A stretch of 36,251 bases of DNA, taken from positions 1 through 36,251 of IMG/VR virus record IMGVR_UViG_3300010396_001254; one strand, given 5' to 3'. The position numbers and the translations under genes are program-made. The stretch is from a virus. How positions within the stretch are numbered: position 1 is the first letter of the stretch; each line of letters opens with the position of its first letter. The notes under the pieces were generated by a model. The model had not been told where the DNA came from. It made no database searches and saw only the letters and a program-made list of their open reading frames with translations. Below are positions 28,275-35,015 of this stretch, one piece after another.

Positions 28275-30846
28275 GAGCAGCAGCCAAACCATCGGCTACT
28301 GGTACAACGTGGCCTACCATGCCGGCCTCGGCATCGGCCCGATCGATGCGTTCCTGGAGTTCCGCGGCGGCGACAAGACCGCCTGGGCCGGCAATCTCAC
28401 CGCCAGCGGCACCCTCAGCATCAACGCACCCAACCTGTGGGGCGGCGAGAAAGACCAGGGCGGCATCCAGGGCGACGTCGACGTGTTGTTCGGCGAGGCT
28501 ACGCAGGTGCCCAACGCCTACCTGCAGCAGGCCTTCGGCGCCCAGGTGCCGGCCTGGCGCGGGCTGGCCACGCTGGTGTTCAAGGGTGGCCGTTACGGCG
28601 CGATGAACCCCTACCCGCAAAAGCCGGCGTACAAGATCCAGCGTATCGTCAAAGGCTGGGACGGCGATGCGTGCTGGTACCCGGAAAAAGCATCGATTAC
28701 GATGGGTACGGGGCACGCATCGACCACGGACGGTTATTTCCTGGTGCAGGCCGGCGAAGATATCCTCAATGTGGCCGGCGGCGTGACTACCGTCTACGGC
28801 ACTGTGCCCAATACGTTCGTCGGCACAGCGCATCAGATCGCCCAGCTATGCCTGGATACGCGCAATGCCACGGATGGTTCGACGTTCCACCTCAAGGAAG
28901 CGTTTGTCAGCGCGCAAGGCGATAAATTCATCATCGGCAGCACCAGCATCGAGAATGGCAACAACTTCGGCATCGCCGGCGTGCGCGTGCAGCCGACATG
29001 CCCATTGGGCTATGCGACATCCTTCGAGGAACACGGCAGCGGCAGCACGCTCGGCGTGACGGAACCCACTGTGGTGTGCACCATCAATTACGGGTTCTTC
29101 GCGATGAACCCCGCGCACATCCTCTACTACGCACGCACCCAGCAGGACATGGGTCGCGAGCCGACGGCAAACATGAGCGACGCCAGCTTCCGCGCCGCGG
29201 CCGACTGGTACGCCGCGCAAGGCTTCGGCCTGTGCACCGAATACGACCCGGCCAGCGAAAGCCTGGACGACTTCATCACACGCATCGAAAAGGTGGCCGG
29301 CTGCAGCATGAGCCGCAGCCCGGTCGACGGCCTGTGGTATCTCGACGTGGCCAATGGCGTCTACGACCTCGCCACGCTGCCCATCCTCGGCGACGACGAC
29401 ATCCTCGACTTCAGCGTGTCGCCTAACCTGCAGGACAGCGCCACCAACAGCGTGAGCGTGCAGTATTTCGACCCGCAACAGAAAGAGACGATCAGCACCG
29501 CGCCGGTGCAGGCGATGGCGCTGGTCGATGCGTTCGGCACCATCCACGACCAGGTGGCCTACGCCGAAGTGCCCACCAGCGACCTGGCGCTGCGGCTGGC
29601 CACGCGCAACTTGCGCGCCGCCGTCACGCCGGCCCGCGCGTTCACGCTCACCACCACGCGCCTCACCTACGGCTGGCGCGTGGGCACGTATTTCCGGCTG
29701 CAGTCGCCCAAGCGCGGCATCGTCGACATGGTGTGCATCCTGGCCGAAAAGTCCTCGGGCACGCTCAAGTCCGGCGCCATCAAGCTCACTGCCTCGCAGG
29801 ACATCTACAGCCTGCCCACCGCCAGTTTCGTCGATGCCGAGCACGGCGTGGACACGCGCCCCTCGCAGATCCCGATGCCGATCACCCTGCAGCAGGCCTT
29901 CGAGGCGCCCTACGTGGTGGTAGCAACCAGCTTGTCGCGCGCCGACCTGGCGGTGCTGCCGGACGACGTGGGCTACCTGCTGGCTGTGGCGGCCGATCCG
30001 GCGGCAAGCCGCGACTTCACCCTGATGGTTTCCGCCGCCGGCGGCGCCTATGCGCCCACCGCGAACGGCGACTGGTGCGCCACGGCCAGCGTGGTCGAGG
30101 CCAGCGGCTTCGACGATACGGCGTTCACCCTGGCCGGCGGGGTCGGCTTGGCGAACATCGCCACCGGCATGCCGGCGTTGTGGGGCAGCGAGATCGTGCG
30201 GGTGGACGCCATCGACGCCAGCACCGGCGCCGTCACGCTGGGCCGCGGCTGCGCCGACACCGTGCCGGTCAAGCATGCCGCGGGCGAGCGCCTGTGGTTC
30301 TACGCCACCGCGCAGGCGGCCGACCGCACCGAGTACACCGACGGCGAGGTCATCAACGCCAAGCTGCTCACCAACACCGGCAGCCAGCAGTTGGATCCAG
30401 CCGTGGCCACCGCGCTGCCCGTGACCTTCGCCAGCCGCGCCGCGCGACCCTACCCGCCGGGCCAGCTGCGCATCAACGGCATCGTCGATCCCTCCGCCAT
30501 CGTGGGCGCCATCACCGTGAGCGGCGTGCATCGCGATCGCGTGCTGCAGGCCGACCAGCTGGTGGACAGCACGATGGCCACCGTCGGCCCGGAAGCCGGC
30601 ACCACCTACACCGTGCGCTACTACCTCAACGATGCGCTGCTGCATACCGACAGCGGCCTCTCGGCACCCAGCTCGACCTACACGCCGTCGGGTGCCGGCA
30701 TCCTCCGCGTCGAGGTGGAATCCGTCCGCGATGGACTGACCAGCACGCAGATGCACATACGCCAGTTCACCATTGGCCAGCCGCTGCTCGACGAAACCGG
30801 CGCCACGATCACTACCGAAGACAACCAGCTCATCATCATGGGGTAA
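28267..30846 (+). CDS. Central tail / baseplate hub protein (gpJ-like position)
   Basis: An 859-residue protein starting MGKSSSQTIGYWYNVAYHAGLGIGPIDAFLEFRGGDKTAW, the opening of the central tail hub family (SSSQTIGYWY... ALGIGPIDA). A later section (MSDASFRAAADWYAAQGFGLCTEYDPASESLDDFITRIEKVAGCSMSR, near 305) looks like a gp27/gpJ-type hub domain. The C-terminal third has repeated beta domains (VTLGRGCADTVPVKHAAGERLWFY, SGVHRDRVLQADQLVD). It should form the tail tip hub and probably contacts the host. Position and length support this; receptor binding is inferred. Confidence 0.8.
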   Translation: MGKSSSQTIGYWYNVAYHAGLGIGPIDAFLEFRGGDKTAWAGNLTASGTLSINAPNLWGGEKDQGGIQGDVDVLFGEATQVPNAYLQQAFGAQVPAWRGLATLVFKGGRYGAMNPYPQKPAYKIQRIVKGWDGDACWYPEKASITMGTGHASTTDGYFLVQAGEDILNVAGGVTTVYGTVPNTFVGTAHQIAQLCLDTRNATDGSTFHLKEAFVSAQGDKFIIGSTSIENGNNFGIAGVRVQPTCPLGYATSFEEHGSGSTLGVTEPTVVCTINYGFFAMNPAHILYYARTQQDMGREPTANMSDASFRAAADWYAAQGFGLCTEYDPASESLDDFITRIEKVAGCSMSRSPVDGLWYLDVANGVYDLATLPILGDDDILDFSVSPNLQDSATNSVSVQYFDPQQKETISTAPVQAMALVDAFGTIHDQVAYAEVPTSDLALRLATRNLRAAVTPARAFTLTTTRLTYGWRVGTYFRLQSPKRGIVDMVCILAEKSSGTLKSGAIKLTASQDIYSLPTASFVDAEHGVDTRPSQIPMPITLQQAFEAPYVVVATSLSRADLAVLPDDVGYLLAVAADPAASRDFTLMVSAAGGAYAPTANGDWCATASVVEASGFDDTAFTLAGGVGLANIATGMPALWGSEIVRVDAIDASTGAVTLGRGCADTVPVKHAAGERLWFYATAQAADRTEYTDGEVINAKLLTNTGSQQLDPAVATALPVTFASRAARPYPPGQLRINGIVDPSAIVGAITVSGVHRDRVLQADQLVDSTMATVGPEAGTTYTVRYYLNDALLHTDSGLSAPSSTYTPSGAGILRVEVESVRDGLTSTQMHIRQFTIGQPLLDETGATITTEDNQLIIMG

Positions 30847-30850
30847 GGCC

Positions 30851-31669
30851 ATGCCAAAAATTTCCGAAATGGCCGCGCCGGCGGCGCTCTCCGGCCTCGA
30901 ACTCATCCCCGGCCTGCAGGGCGCTGCCAACGCCGGCATGCCGCTGCTGGCGCTTGGCGGCCTGCCGCGCGGCAACGTGTTGCAGCTGCGCCGACCCTAC
31001 GCCGCGGACCTGTCCGCCACCACCGATGCCGACCCAGGCGCCGGCAAGCTGCGCTGGAACAACGCCGCGCCGGCCTCGGCCACCATGTTGTACATCGACA
31101 ACGCCGCCAGCGACGCCACCGACATCTCGGCCAGCTGGGCCACGCTGGCCGTGGGCGGCTATGTCTACGTGCAAGGCAGTGCGGACGGTTCCCACCGCGC
31201 GAACTGGCAGAAGTGGCAGATCACATCGGTGACCACGGCCAGCGGCTACGCCAAACTCGGCGTTAGCCTGCAGGCCAGCGCCGGCGTGTTCGCCGATACC
31301 GACGCGGTCGAGCTTACCCTGCAGCAGCCCACCCCTTCGCCGGGCGTGGATCGCAACAAGGTCAATGCCATCGTCGTGACCAGCGGCAATGCCGCGCTGG
31401 ATTGCTCGCTGGGCGACTACTTCACGCTGGCGCCCACCGCCAACGTCACCGGCTGGACGATCAGCAATGTGCCGCCGGCCTGTTCGCTGATGATCGACAT
31501 CACCCAGGACACCACCGCGCGCACCATCGCGTGGCCAACCTCGTTCAAGTGGGCGAATGGATCGCCTGGCGCAGTGTCCACCGCGGCAAGCGCCAAGGAC
31601 GTGCTGGCCGTCACCACCTTCGACGGCGGCGCCACCTGGCGCGCTACCCTCGCCAAGGCCTTCGCATGA
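30851..31669 (+). CDS. Tail fibre or tip protein
   Basis: A 272-residue protein starting MPKISEMAAPAALSGLELIPGLQGAANAGMPL: the ISEMxxxxxLxGxExxPxxQ opening is typical of short phage tip or fibre proteins attached to the hub. Its middle (ATDADPGAGKLRWNNAAPASATMLYIDN...VQGSADGSHRANWQKWQITSV) and C-terminal beta domain (LGDYFTLAPTANVTGWTISNVP) also occur in tail fibre trimers. It ends in an ATGA overlap with the next gene. Confidence 0.7.
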   Translation: MPKISEMAAPAALSGLELIPGLQGAANAGMPLLALGGLPRGNVLQLRRPYAADLSATTDADPGAGKLRWNNAAPASATMLYIDNAASDATDISASWATLAVGGYVYVQGSADGSHRANWQKWQITSVTTASGYAKLGVSLQASAGVFADTDAVELTLQQPTPSPGVDRNKVNAIVVTSGNAALDCSLGDYFTLAPTANVTGWTISNVPPACSLMIDITQDTTARTIAWPTSFKWANGSPGAVSTAASAKDVLAVTTFDGGATWRATLAKAFA

Positions 31670-32442
31670 GTGCGCGCGGGCATCAGGGGTTGCTCATGGC
31701 ATCGAACAGCGCGCTTGCTATGCTGATCTCCAGCCTTGCCCCCGCCACATGGTTGCGACTCAACGACAACTCGTCGTCGAGCAGTTCCGTGACCGATAGC
31801 GCAGCATCGCCGGCGGCGGGAACGCTTTATAGCGCAGTCAATGGCGTGGCATTGTCCACGGTCAACACGTCGACCCGGAGCAGCCCCGGCCTGGTGGCGG
31901 GCGATTCGGACCGATGCTTCAACTTCGGCGGCAACACCGCCCTGGATTCCCCAAATCGTTTCTTTAGCAATCCAACGGGCTGGACCGTGTTTTGCATCGT
32001 CGAGCCCCCCTCCGCACCGGCGGGAGGCGTCGCTATTTCCTTTCAACTTACCTCAAATCCCCTCGGCAACGGCGAGCCGGAGTTTGGCATCGCCGATGTT
32101 GGCGCTGGAAAGTTCCGGCTGCGCTGTTTGTTATCCGGTATTTCCGAGATCAGCATGCAAAATGCGCACCCGACGTGGGACTATGGCACCCGGCTGGCTG
32201 TGGTGGTCAAAAAAGAGGTCAACGGCGTCGTCAAGGAATTCGTGAACGGCAGTCTTGTGAACACCTCATCGTCGGCACCGGGCTTCAATTATGCGGGCGG
32301 CGCTTTGCGCTGGGGGTATGGGCGTTTCCAGAACGGAGCCGCATCGAACTACTACCAGTTCCCCGGCCTGATGGACGAACTCGCCTTGTTCGTCACGCCG
32401 TTGTCGGATGCGACCTGTTCGCTTTTGACGGCGACCGCATGA
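31666..32442 (+). CDS. LamG-like receptor-binding tail protein
   Basis: A 258-residue protein. A serine-rich region (RLNDNSSSSSSVTDSAAS) precedes a concanavalin/LamG-like jellyroll: WTVFCIVEPPSAP, NAHPTWDYGTRLAVVVKKEVNGVVKEFVNG, YYQFPGLMDELALFVTPLSDATCSLL. LamG-type folds bind cell-surface sugars, so this may be the host-contact protein. Start 31666 overlaps the upstream stop (ATGA), but 31696 with AGGGG seven bases upstream is also good. Base composition is clearly less GC-rich than the tail genes, which suggests exchange between phages. Confidence 0.7.
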   Translation: MSARGHQGLLMASNSALAMLISSLAPATWLRLNDNSSSSSSVTDSAASPAAGTLYSAVNGVALSTVNTSTRSSPGLVAGDSDRCFNFGGNTALDSPNRFFSNPTGWTVFCIVEPPSAPAGGVAISFQLTSNPLGNGEPEFGIADVGAGKFRLRCLLSGISEISMQNAHPTWDYGTRLAVVVKKEVNGVVKEFVNGSLVNTSSSAPGFNYAGGALRWGYGRFQNGAASNYYQFPGLMDELALFVTPLSDATCSLLTATA

Positions 32443-32523
32443 TTGAGGCGACTTTGGTCAGGCAAGCGCCCTGAATTTCGTGGCGCCGGATTGGCCTCAA
32501 CAGCCCGACACCTCTCCGCTCGC

Positions 32524-32549
32524 GGAAACGCTTTGCCTCAGTCGTTTCC
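32524..32549 (+). repeat. Dyad element copy 3
   Basis: GGAAACG (32524-32530) and CGTTTCC (32543-32549) pair around CTTTGCCTCAGT. It lies in the 201-base gap between the LamG gene and the endolysin (32644), apart from which that gap holds only a second hairpin (32594-32620, GTGCCAGC/GCTGGCAC). ATGs occur 1 and 24 bases after the arm, but the endolysin ATG is 94 bases away. Confidence 0.7.
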
Positions 32550-32593
32550 CATGGCGCCGCCACCATCGCACGCATGCCCACCACCGACCGTGG

Positions 32594-32620
32594 GTGCCAG
32601 CCTTCCGGTAAAGCTGGCAC
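32594..32620 (+). other. Hairpin before the endolysin
   Basis: GTGCCAGC and GCTGGCAC form a perfect 8-bp stem with an 11-base loop, 23 bases before the endolysin ATG. There is no T run, so it is unlikely to be a terminator; it could control endolysin translation. Confidence 0.45.
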
Positions 32621-32643
32621 GCCGCGGCGAGCATGCCGTCCCT

Positions 32644-33270
32644 ATGACCCAGCGCAACTTCGACGCCTGCCTGCCCTGGACCCTCGCCTACGAGGGCGGC
32701 TGGAGCGACGACCCGCGCGACCCCGGCGGCGCCACCATGTGCGGCATCACCCAGCGCGTGTACGACGACGATCGCGACGACCGCCGCCTGCCGCGCCAGA
32801 GCGTGCGCCTAAGTACCGAGGTCGAGCGCGCCGGCATCTACCGGCGCCGCTACTGGAACCGGGTGCGCGGCAACGAGTTGCCCGGCGGCGTGGATTACGC
32901 CGCGTTCGACTACGCCGTGAACTCCGGCGTGGGCCGCGCCGTGCGCGCGTTGCAGCACATCGTGGGCGCCGCGGAGGATGGCGACGCCGGCCCGGATACG
33001 CTGGCCCACGTGGGCCACTACGTGGCGCGCTACGGCGCCACCGCGCTCACCGATGCGCTGTGCCAGGCGCGCATGGCGTTCCTGCGCGGCCTGCCCACCT
33101 TCCGCACGTTCGGCCGCGGCTGGACCGCGCGCGTGATGGGCCGCGAGGAGGGTGCGCAGGTGCATGACACCGGCGTGATCGATCGCGCCTTCGTGCTGGC
33201 CGGCGGCGGCACGCCTGCGGCGCCCGCGCTGGCCCTGACCACGGCCAAGACCTGGCGCGCAAGCGCATGA
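32644..33270 (+). CDS. Endolysin, glycoside hydrolase family 108
   Basis: A 208-residue muramidase that should cut peptidoglycan. The GH108 opening is clear: AYEGGWSDDPRDPGGATMCGIT with catalytic E17. The C-terminal peptidoglycan-binding part follows, with YAAFDYAVNSGVGRAVRALQHIVGA and DGDAGPDTLAHV. No signal peptide is visible, so release probably needs the holin. The ATG was chosen because it gives the usual GH108 length; an earlier in-frame ATG at 32551 would add an unlikely proline-rich extension. Its stop overlaps the holin-like gene (ATGA). Confidence 0.9.
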   Translation: MTQRNFDACLPWTLAYEGGWSDDPRDPGGATMCGITQRVYDDDRDDRRLPRQSVRLSTEVERAGIYRRRYWNRVRGNELPGGVDYAAFDYAVNSGVGRAVRALQHIVGAAEDGDAGPDTLAHVGHYVARYGATALTDALCQARMAFLRGLPTFRTFGRGWTARVMGREEGAQVHDTGVIDRAFVLAGGGTPAAPALALTTAKTWRASA

Positions 33271-33611
33271 TCGAGTCGCCGCCGCCCGGCCAGTTCAGCG
33301 CGTGGCAGATGCTGTGTTATGCGCTGTTCTCAGCGTTCGGCGGCTTCCTCGGCTATGTGCTGCGCCAGATGGATGCCGGCGGCAAGGTGAGCCTGTGGCG
33401 TGCCGTGGCCGAGGCGCTGGCCGCGGGCTTCGTCGGCATCCTGGTGATGCTGATGTGCGAGGCCATGCACCTCGGCGTGCAATGGACGGGCGTGATGGTG
33501 GGTGTGTGCGGTTGGCTGGGCGCCACCGCCAGCATCCGCCTGCTGGAGCGCGTCGTGCGCACGAAATTGGGGGTAACCGACAACGGGAGTGCCGCCGATG
33601 AAAAGCCATAA
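33267..33611 (+). CDS. Putative holin
   Basis: A 114-residue membrane protein with hydrophobic segments at ~14-30 (MLCYALFSAFGGFLGYV), ~45-65 (AVAEALAAGFVGILVMLMCEA) and ~72-90 (WTGVMVGVCGWLGATASI), and a charged C-terminus (TKLGVTDNGSAADEKP). This resembles LydA-type phage holins. It follows the endolysin by ATGA overlap and precedes spanin-like genes, the usual lysis cassette. The holin role is inferred from topology and neighbours. Confidence 0.75.
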   Translation: MIESPPPGQFSAWQMLCYALFSAFGGFLGYVLRQMDAGGKVSLWRAVAEALAAGFVGILVMLMCEAMHLGVQWTGVMVGVCGWLGATASIRLLERVVRTKLGVTDNGSAADEKP

Positions 33612-34050
33612 TGCGAAACCGCGCCACCCGCAGCTGTGGCTGGGTTACGGGCTGATCCTCGCCGTGATCCTGCTGGGCGTCACCGCGATCACGGCGCAGT
33701 TCCAACACGCCGACATGCGCCGGGTCGCGGCTCGACAATCGCATGCCATCGCCGACCTGCGCGACGCGCGGCAGGCCGACCGCCGCCGCATCGTCGCGCT
33801 GCAGGACCAGAACCGCGCGCAAGACCAGTCGCTGGCCATCGATCGCGCCGACCTCGGCCGCCAGCAGCAGGCCATTGGCCGCCTCGCGCGCCTGCGCACC
33901 CTCGACTGGCGCGCTATCACCGCGCTCCACAACGAGCTCGCCGTGCGGCGCATCCACGATGCCGCCGTCCGCGACAGGATCAAACAGTTGGAAACCAGCA
34001 ACGCGGCCGCACGCGCCACCATCCACGCCGCCGGCGGGGCCAAGCCGTGA
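33598..34050 (+). CDS. i-spanin-like protein (first pair)
   Basis: A 150-residue protein starting MKSHNAKPRHPQLWLGYGLILAVILLGVTAITAQFQH. An N-terminal membrane anchor (~14-34) is followed by a long coiled coil (~38-140: RQSHAIADLRDARQADRRRIVALQDQNRAQDQSLAIDRADLGRQQQAIGRL). This is the topology of an inner-membrane spanin. GGGAG lies eight bases before the ATG. It overlaps the holin by 14 bases and the small lipoprotein by GTGA. A second, more classical spanin follows, so this may be an additional or regulatory lysis protein. Confidence 0.6.
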   Translation: MKSHNAKPRHPQLWLGYGLILAVILLGVTAITAQFQHADMRRVAARQSHAIADLRDARQADRRRIVALQDQNRAQDQSLAIDRADLGRQQQAIGRLARLRTLDWRAITALHNELAVRRIHDAAVRDRIKQLETSNAAARATIHAAGGAKP

Positions 34051-34142
34051 TCGGCGCGCTGCTGGTGCTGGCGCTGATCGCCACGGTACTGCTGGTCGCC
34101 TGCAGCGGATCCACGAACACCGACCCGGACGACCACCCGTGA
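34047..34142 (+). CDS. 31-residue lipoprotein, o-spanin-like
   Basis: Read from GTG: MIGALLVLALIATVLLVACS, then GSTNTDPDDHP. The lipobox LVAC makes it a lipoprotein of which only ~13 residues would remain after cleavage. Its start overlaps the stop of the i-spanin-like gene (GTGA) and its stop overlaps the next start. Being encoded right after a coiled-coil membrane protein suggests an o-spanin, but it is very short for that role; it might be an unusual lipoprotein partner. Confidence 0.55.
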   Translation: MIGALLVLALIATVLLVACSGSTNTDPDDHP

Positions 34143-34684
34143 ACCTCATGCCGCGCCTCTACCTCTACGCCGCCGTCGCGCTTGCCATAGTGCTGTCCAT
34201 TGTCGGCGCCCGGCTATGGCTGCACCACTACGGCGCCGTCCACTACAGCGCCGGCGCCGCCAGCGTGCAAACCCGGTGGGATACGGCCAACGCGCGGCAG
34301 GCGGCCGCCGTGGCCGCTGCACAGGCCGAACAGGCGGCCCATGCCACCGTCACCGCCGCAAACTTCGACGCCCTCGCGGCGCACTACCAGGCCCAAGCCC
34401 ATGCGCATACTCCGTCCCTTGCTGATGCTCTGCCTGCTGGCCTTGCCGCCGGTGCTTTCCGGCTGCGCAACGACAGCCCCGCCGTGTGCCCCGGCGGTGC
34501 TCCCGCCGGCGCCGCTGCCACCCGTTCCCACGAGCTTGATGCAGCCGCCACCCAAGCCCTTGCAGACCGCACGGCAACTGCAATCGCTGCTGTTCGACTC
34601 GGCGACGTCGCCGACGCCCGCGAGCGCCAGCTCGGCGCGCAGGTGAAGGCGTTGCAGGGGGTGCTGGAAGCGGAGCGGCGGTGA
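34139..34684 (+). CDS. i-spanin Rz-like (second pair)
   Basis: A 181-residue protein read from GTG (MNLMPRLYLYAAVALAIVLSIVGARLWLHHYG); ATG at 34148 is an alternative start. An N-terminal membrane anchor (~8-25) precedes an alanine-rich coiled coil (QTRWDTANARQAAAVAAAQAEQAAHATVTAA) and a helical end (ALADRTATAIAAVRLGDVADARERQLGAQVKALQGVLEAE). This is the DUF2514/Rz pattern. The o-spanin is embedded within it in another frame, as in lambda Rz/Rz1. Confidence 0.82.
   Translation: MNLMPRLYLYAAVALAIVLSIVGARLWLHHYGAVHYSAGAASVQTRWDTANARQAAAVAAAQAEQAAHATVTAANFDALAAHYQAQAHAHTPSLADALPAGLAAGAFRLRNDSPAVCPGGAPAGAAATRSHELDAAATQALADRTATAIAAVRLGDVADARERQLGAQVKALQGVLEAERR
34401..34646 (+). CDS. Embedded o-spanin Rz1-like lipoprotein
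   Basis: An 81-residue lipoprotein encoded entirely inside the Rz-like gene in a different frame. MRILRPLLMLCLLALPPVLSG is a lipoprotein signal with cysteine in SGC; the mature part is proline-rich (PPCAPAVLPPAPLPPVPTS), the hallmark of Rz1. It should be anchored to the outer membrane and bind the Rz-like protein across the periplasm at lysis. The SD is weak, as is common for Rz1, whose translation is often coupled to Rz. Confidence 0.82.
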   Translation: MRILRPLLMLCLLALPPVLSGCATTAPPCAPAVLPPAPLPPVPTSLMQPPPKPLQTARQLQSLLFDSATSPTPASASSARR

Positions 34685-34800
34685 CCGGCTGTTAGAATTG
34701 CCGCCGTCGCGCGGGTTCTGGTCCCGCATGGGGACTCGCAACGGGCCGTCCTGATGACTCCCCAGAAATTCCCCATGGAGTCACGCGAACGGCGTCATGC

Positions 34801-34831
34801 TGCGGATTTCGGGTTCCCCTCTTGGGCACCA
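34801..34831 (+). other. tRNA-Leu 3' fragment, probable attR
   Basis: CTTGGGCACCA (34821-34831) is the 3' acceptor strand and CCA end of tRNA-Leu, whose acceptor starts GCCCAAG. It is preceded by TTCGGGT-TCCCCT, a T-loop and stem with one extra base. No 5' half lies within the preceding 120 bases, so this is a 3' fragment left by integration into a tRNA-Leu gene. The intact copy should lie at attL, before base 1. Confidence 0.6.
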
Positions 34832-34837
34832 TTACAC

Positions 34838-34870
34838 TGTTCTAGGACGTCCAATACGGTCCAAAGAACA
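34838..34870. other. Imperfect inverted repeat near the right junction
   Basis: TGTTCTAGGACG and its partner CGGTCCAAAGAACA form an imperfect dyad with the palindrome GGACGTCC at 34845-34852. The structure is like a recombinase core site, and it lies between the tRNA fragment and the second integrase. It could be the crossover site of that integrase, or part of the tRNA downstream region. Confidence 0.35.
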
Positions 34871-34874
34871 TAGG

Positions 34875-34902
34875 AAAACCCGCAATTTTGGCGGGTTTTT
34901 TT
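34875..34902 (+). terminator. Strong intrinsic terminator
   Basis: AAAACCCGC and GCGGGTTTT form a perfect 9-bp stem around AATTTTG, followed by further T residues. It lies 44 bases after the tRNA CCA, where a host tRNA terminator would be, and also ends any late read-through transcription. Confidence 0.85.
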
Positions 34903-35015
34903 ATGCCTGACCGTCCCTCTCATTCGAAGCGGTCCGATTGAATCCAACGAAAATTGGGGGCATATTTGGGGACACATGAACCAAAGGCATGAACCTCTAC
35001 TTTGGAGATGCCCCC

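Noticed and set aside
34680-34831. A complete tRNA at the right prophage end
   Set aside because: Only the T-loop, acceptor 3' strand and CCA are recognisable; no GCCCAAG 5' half, D-arm or anticodon stem lies upstream.
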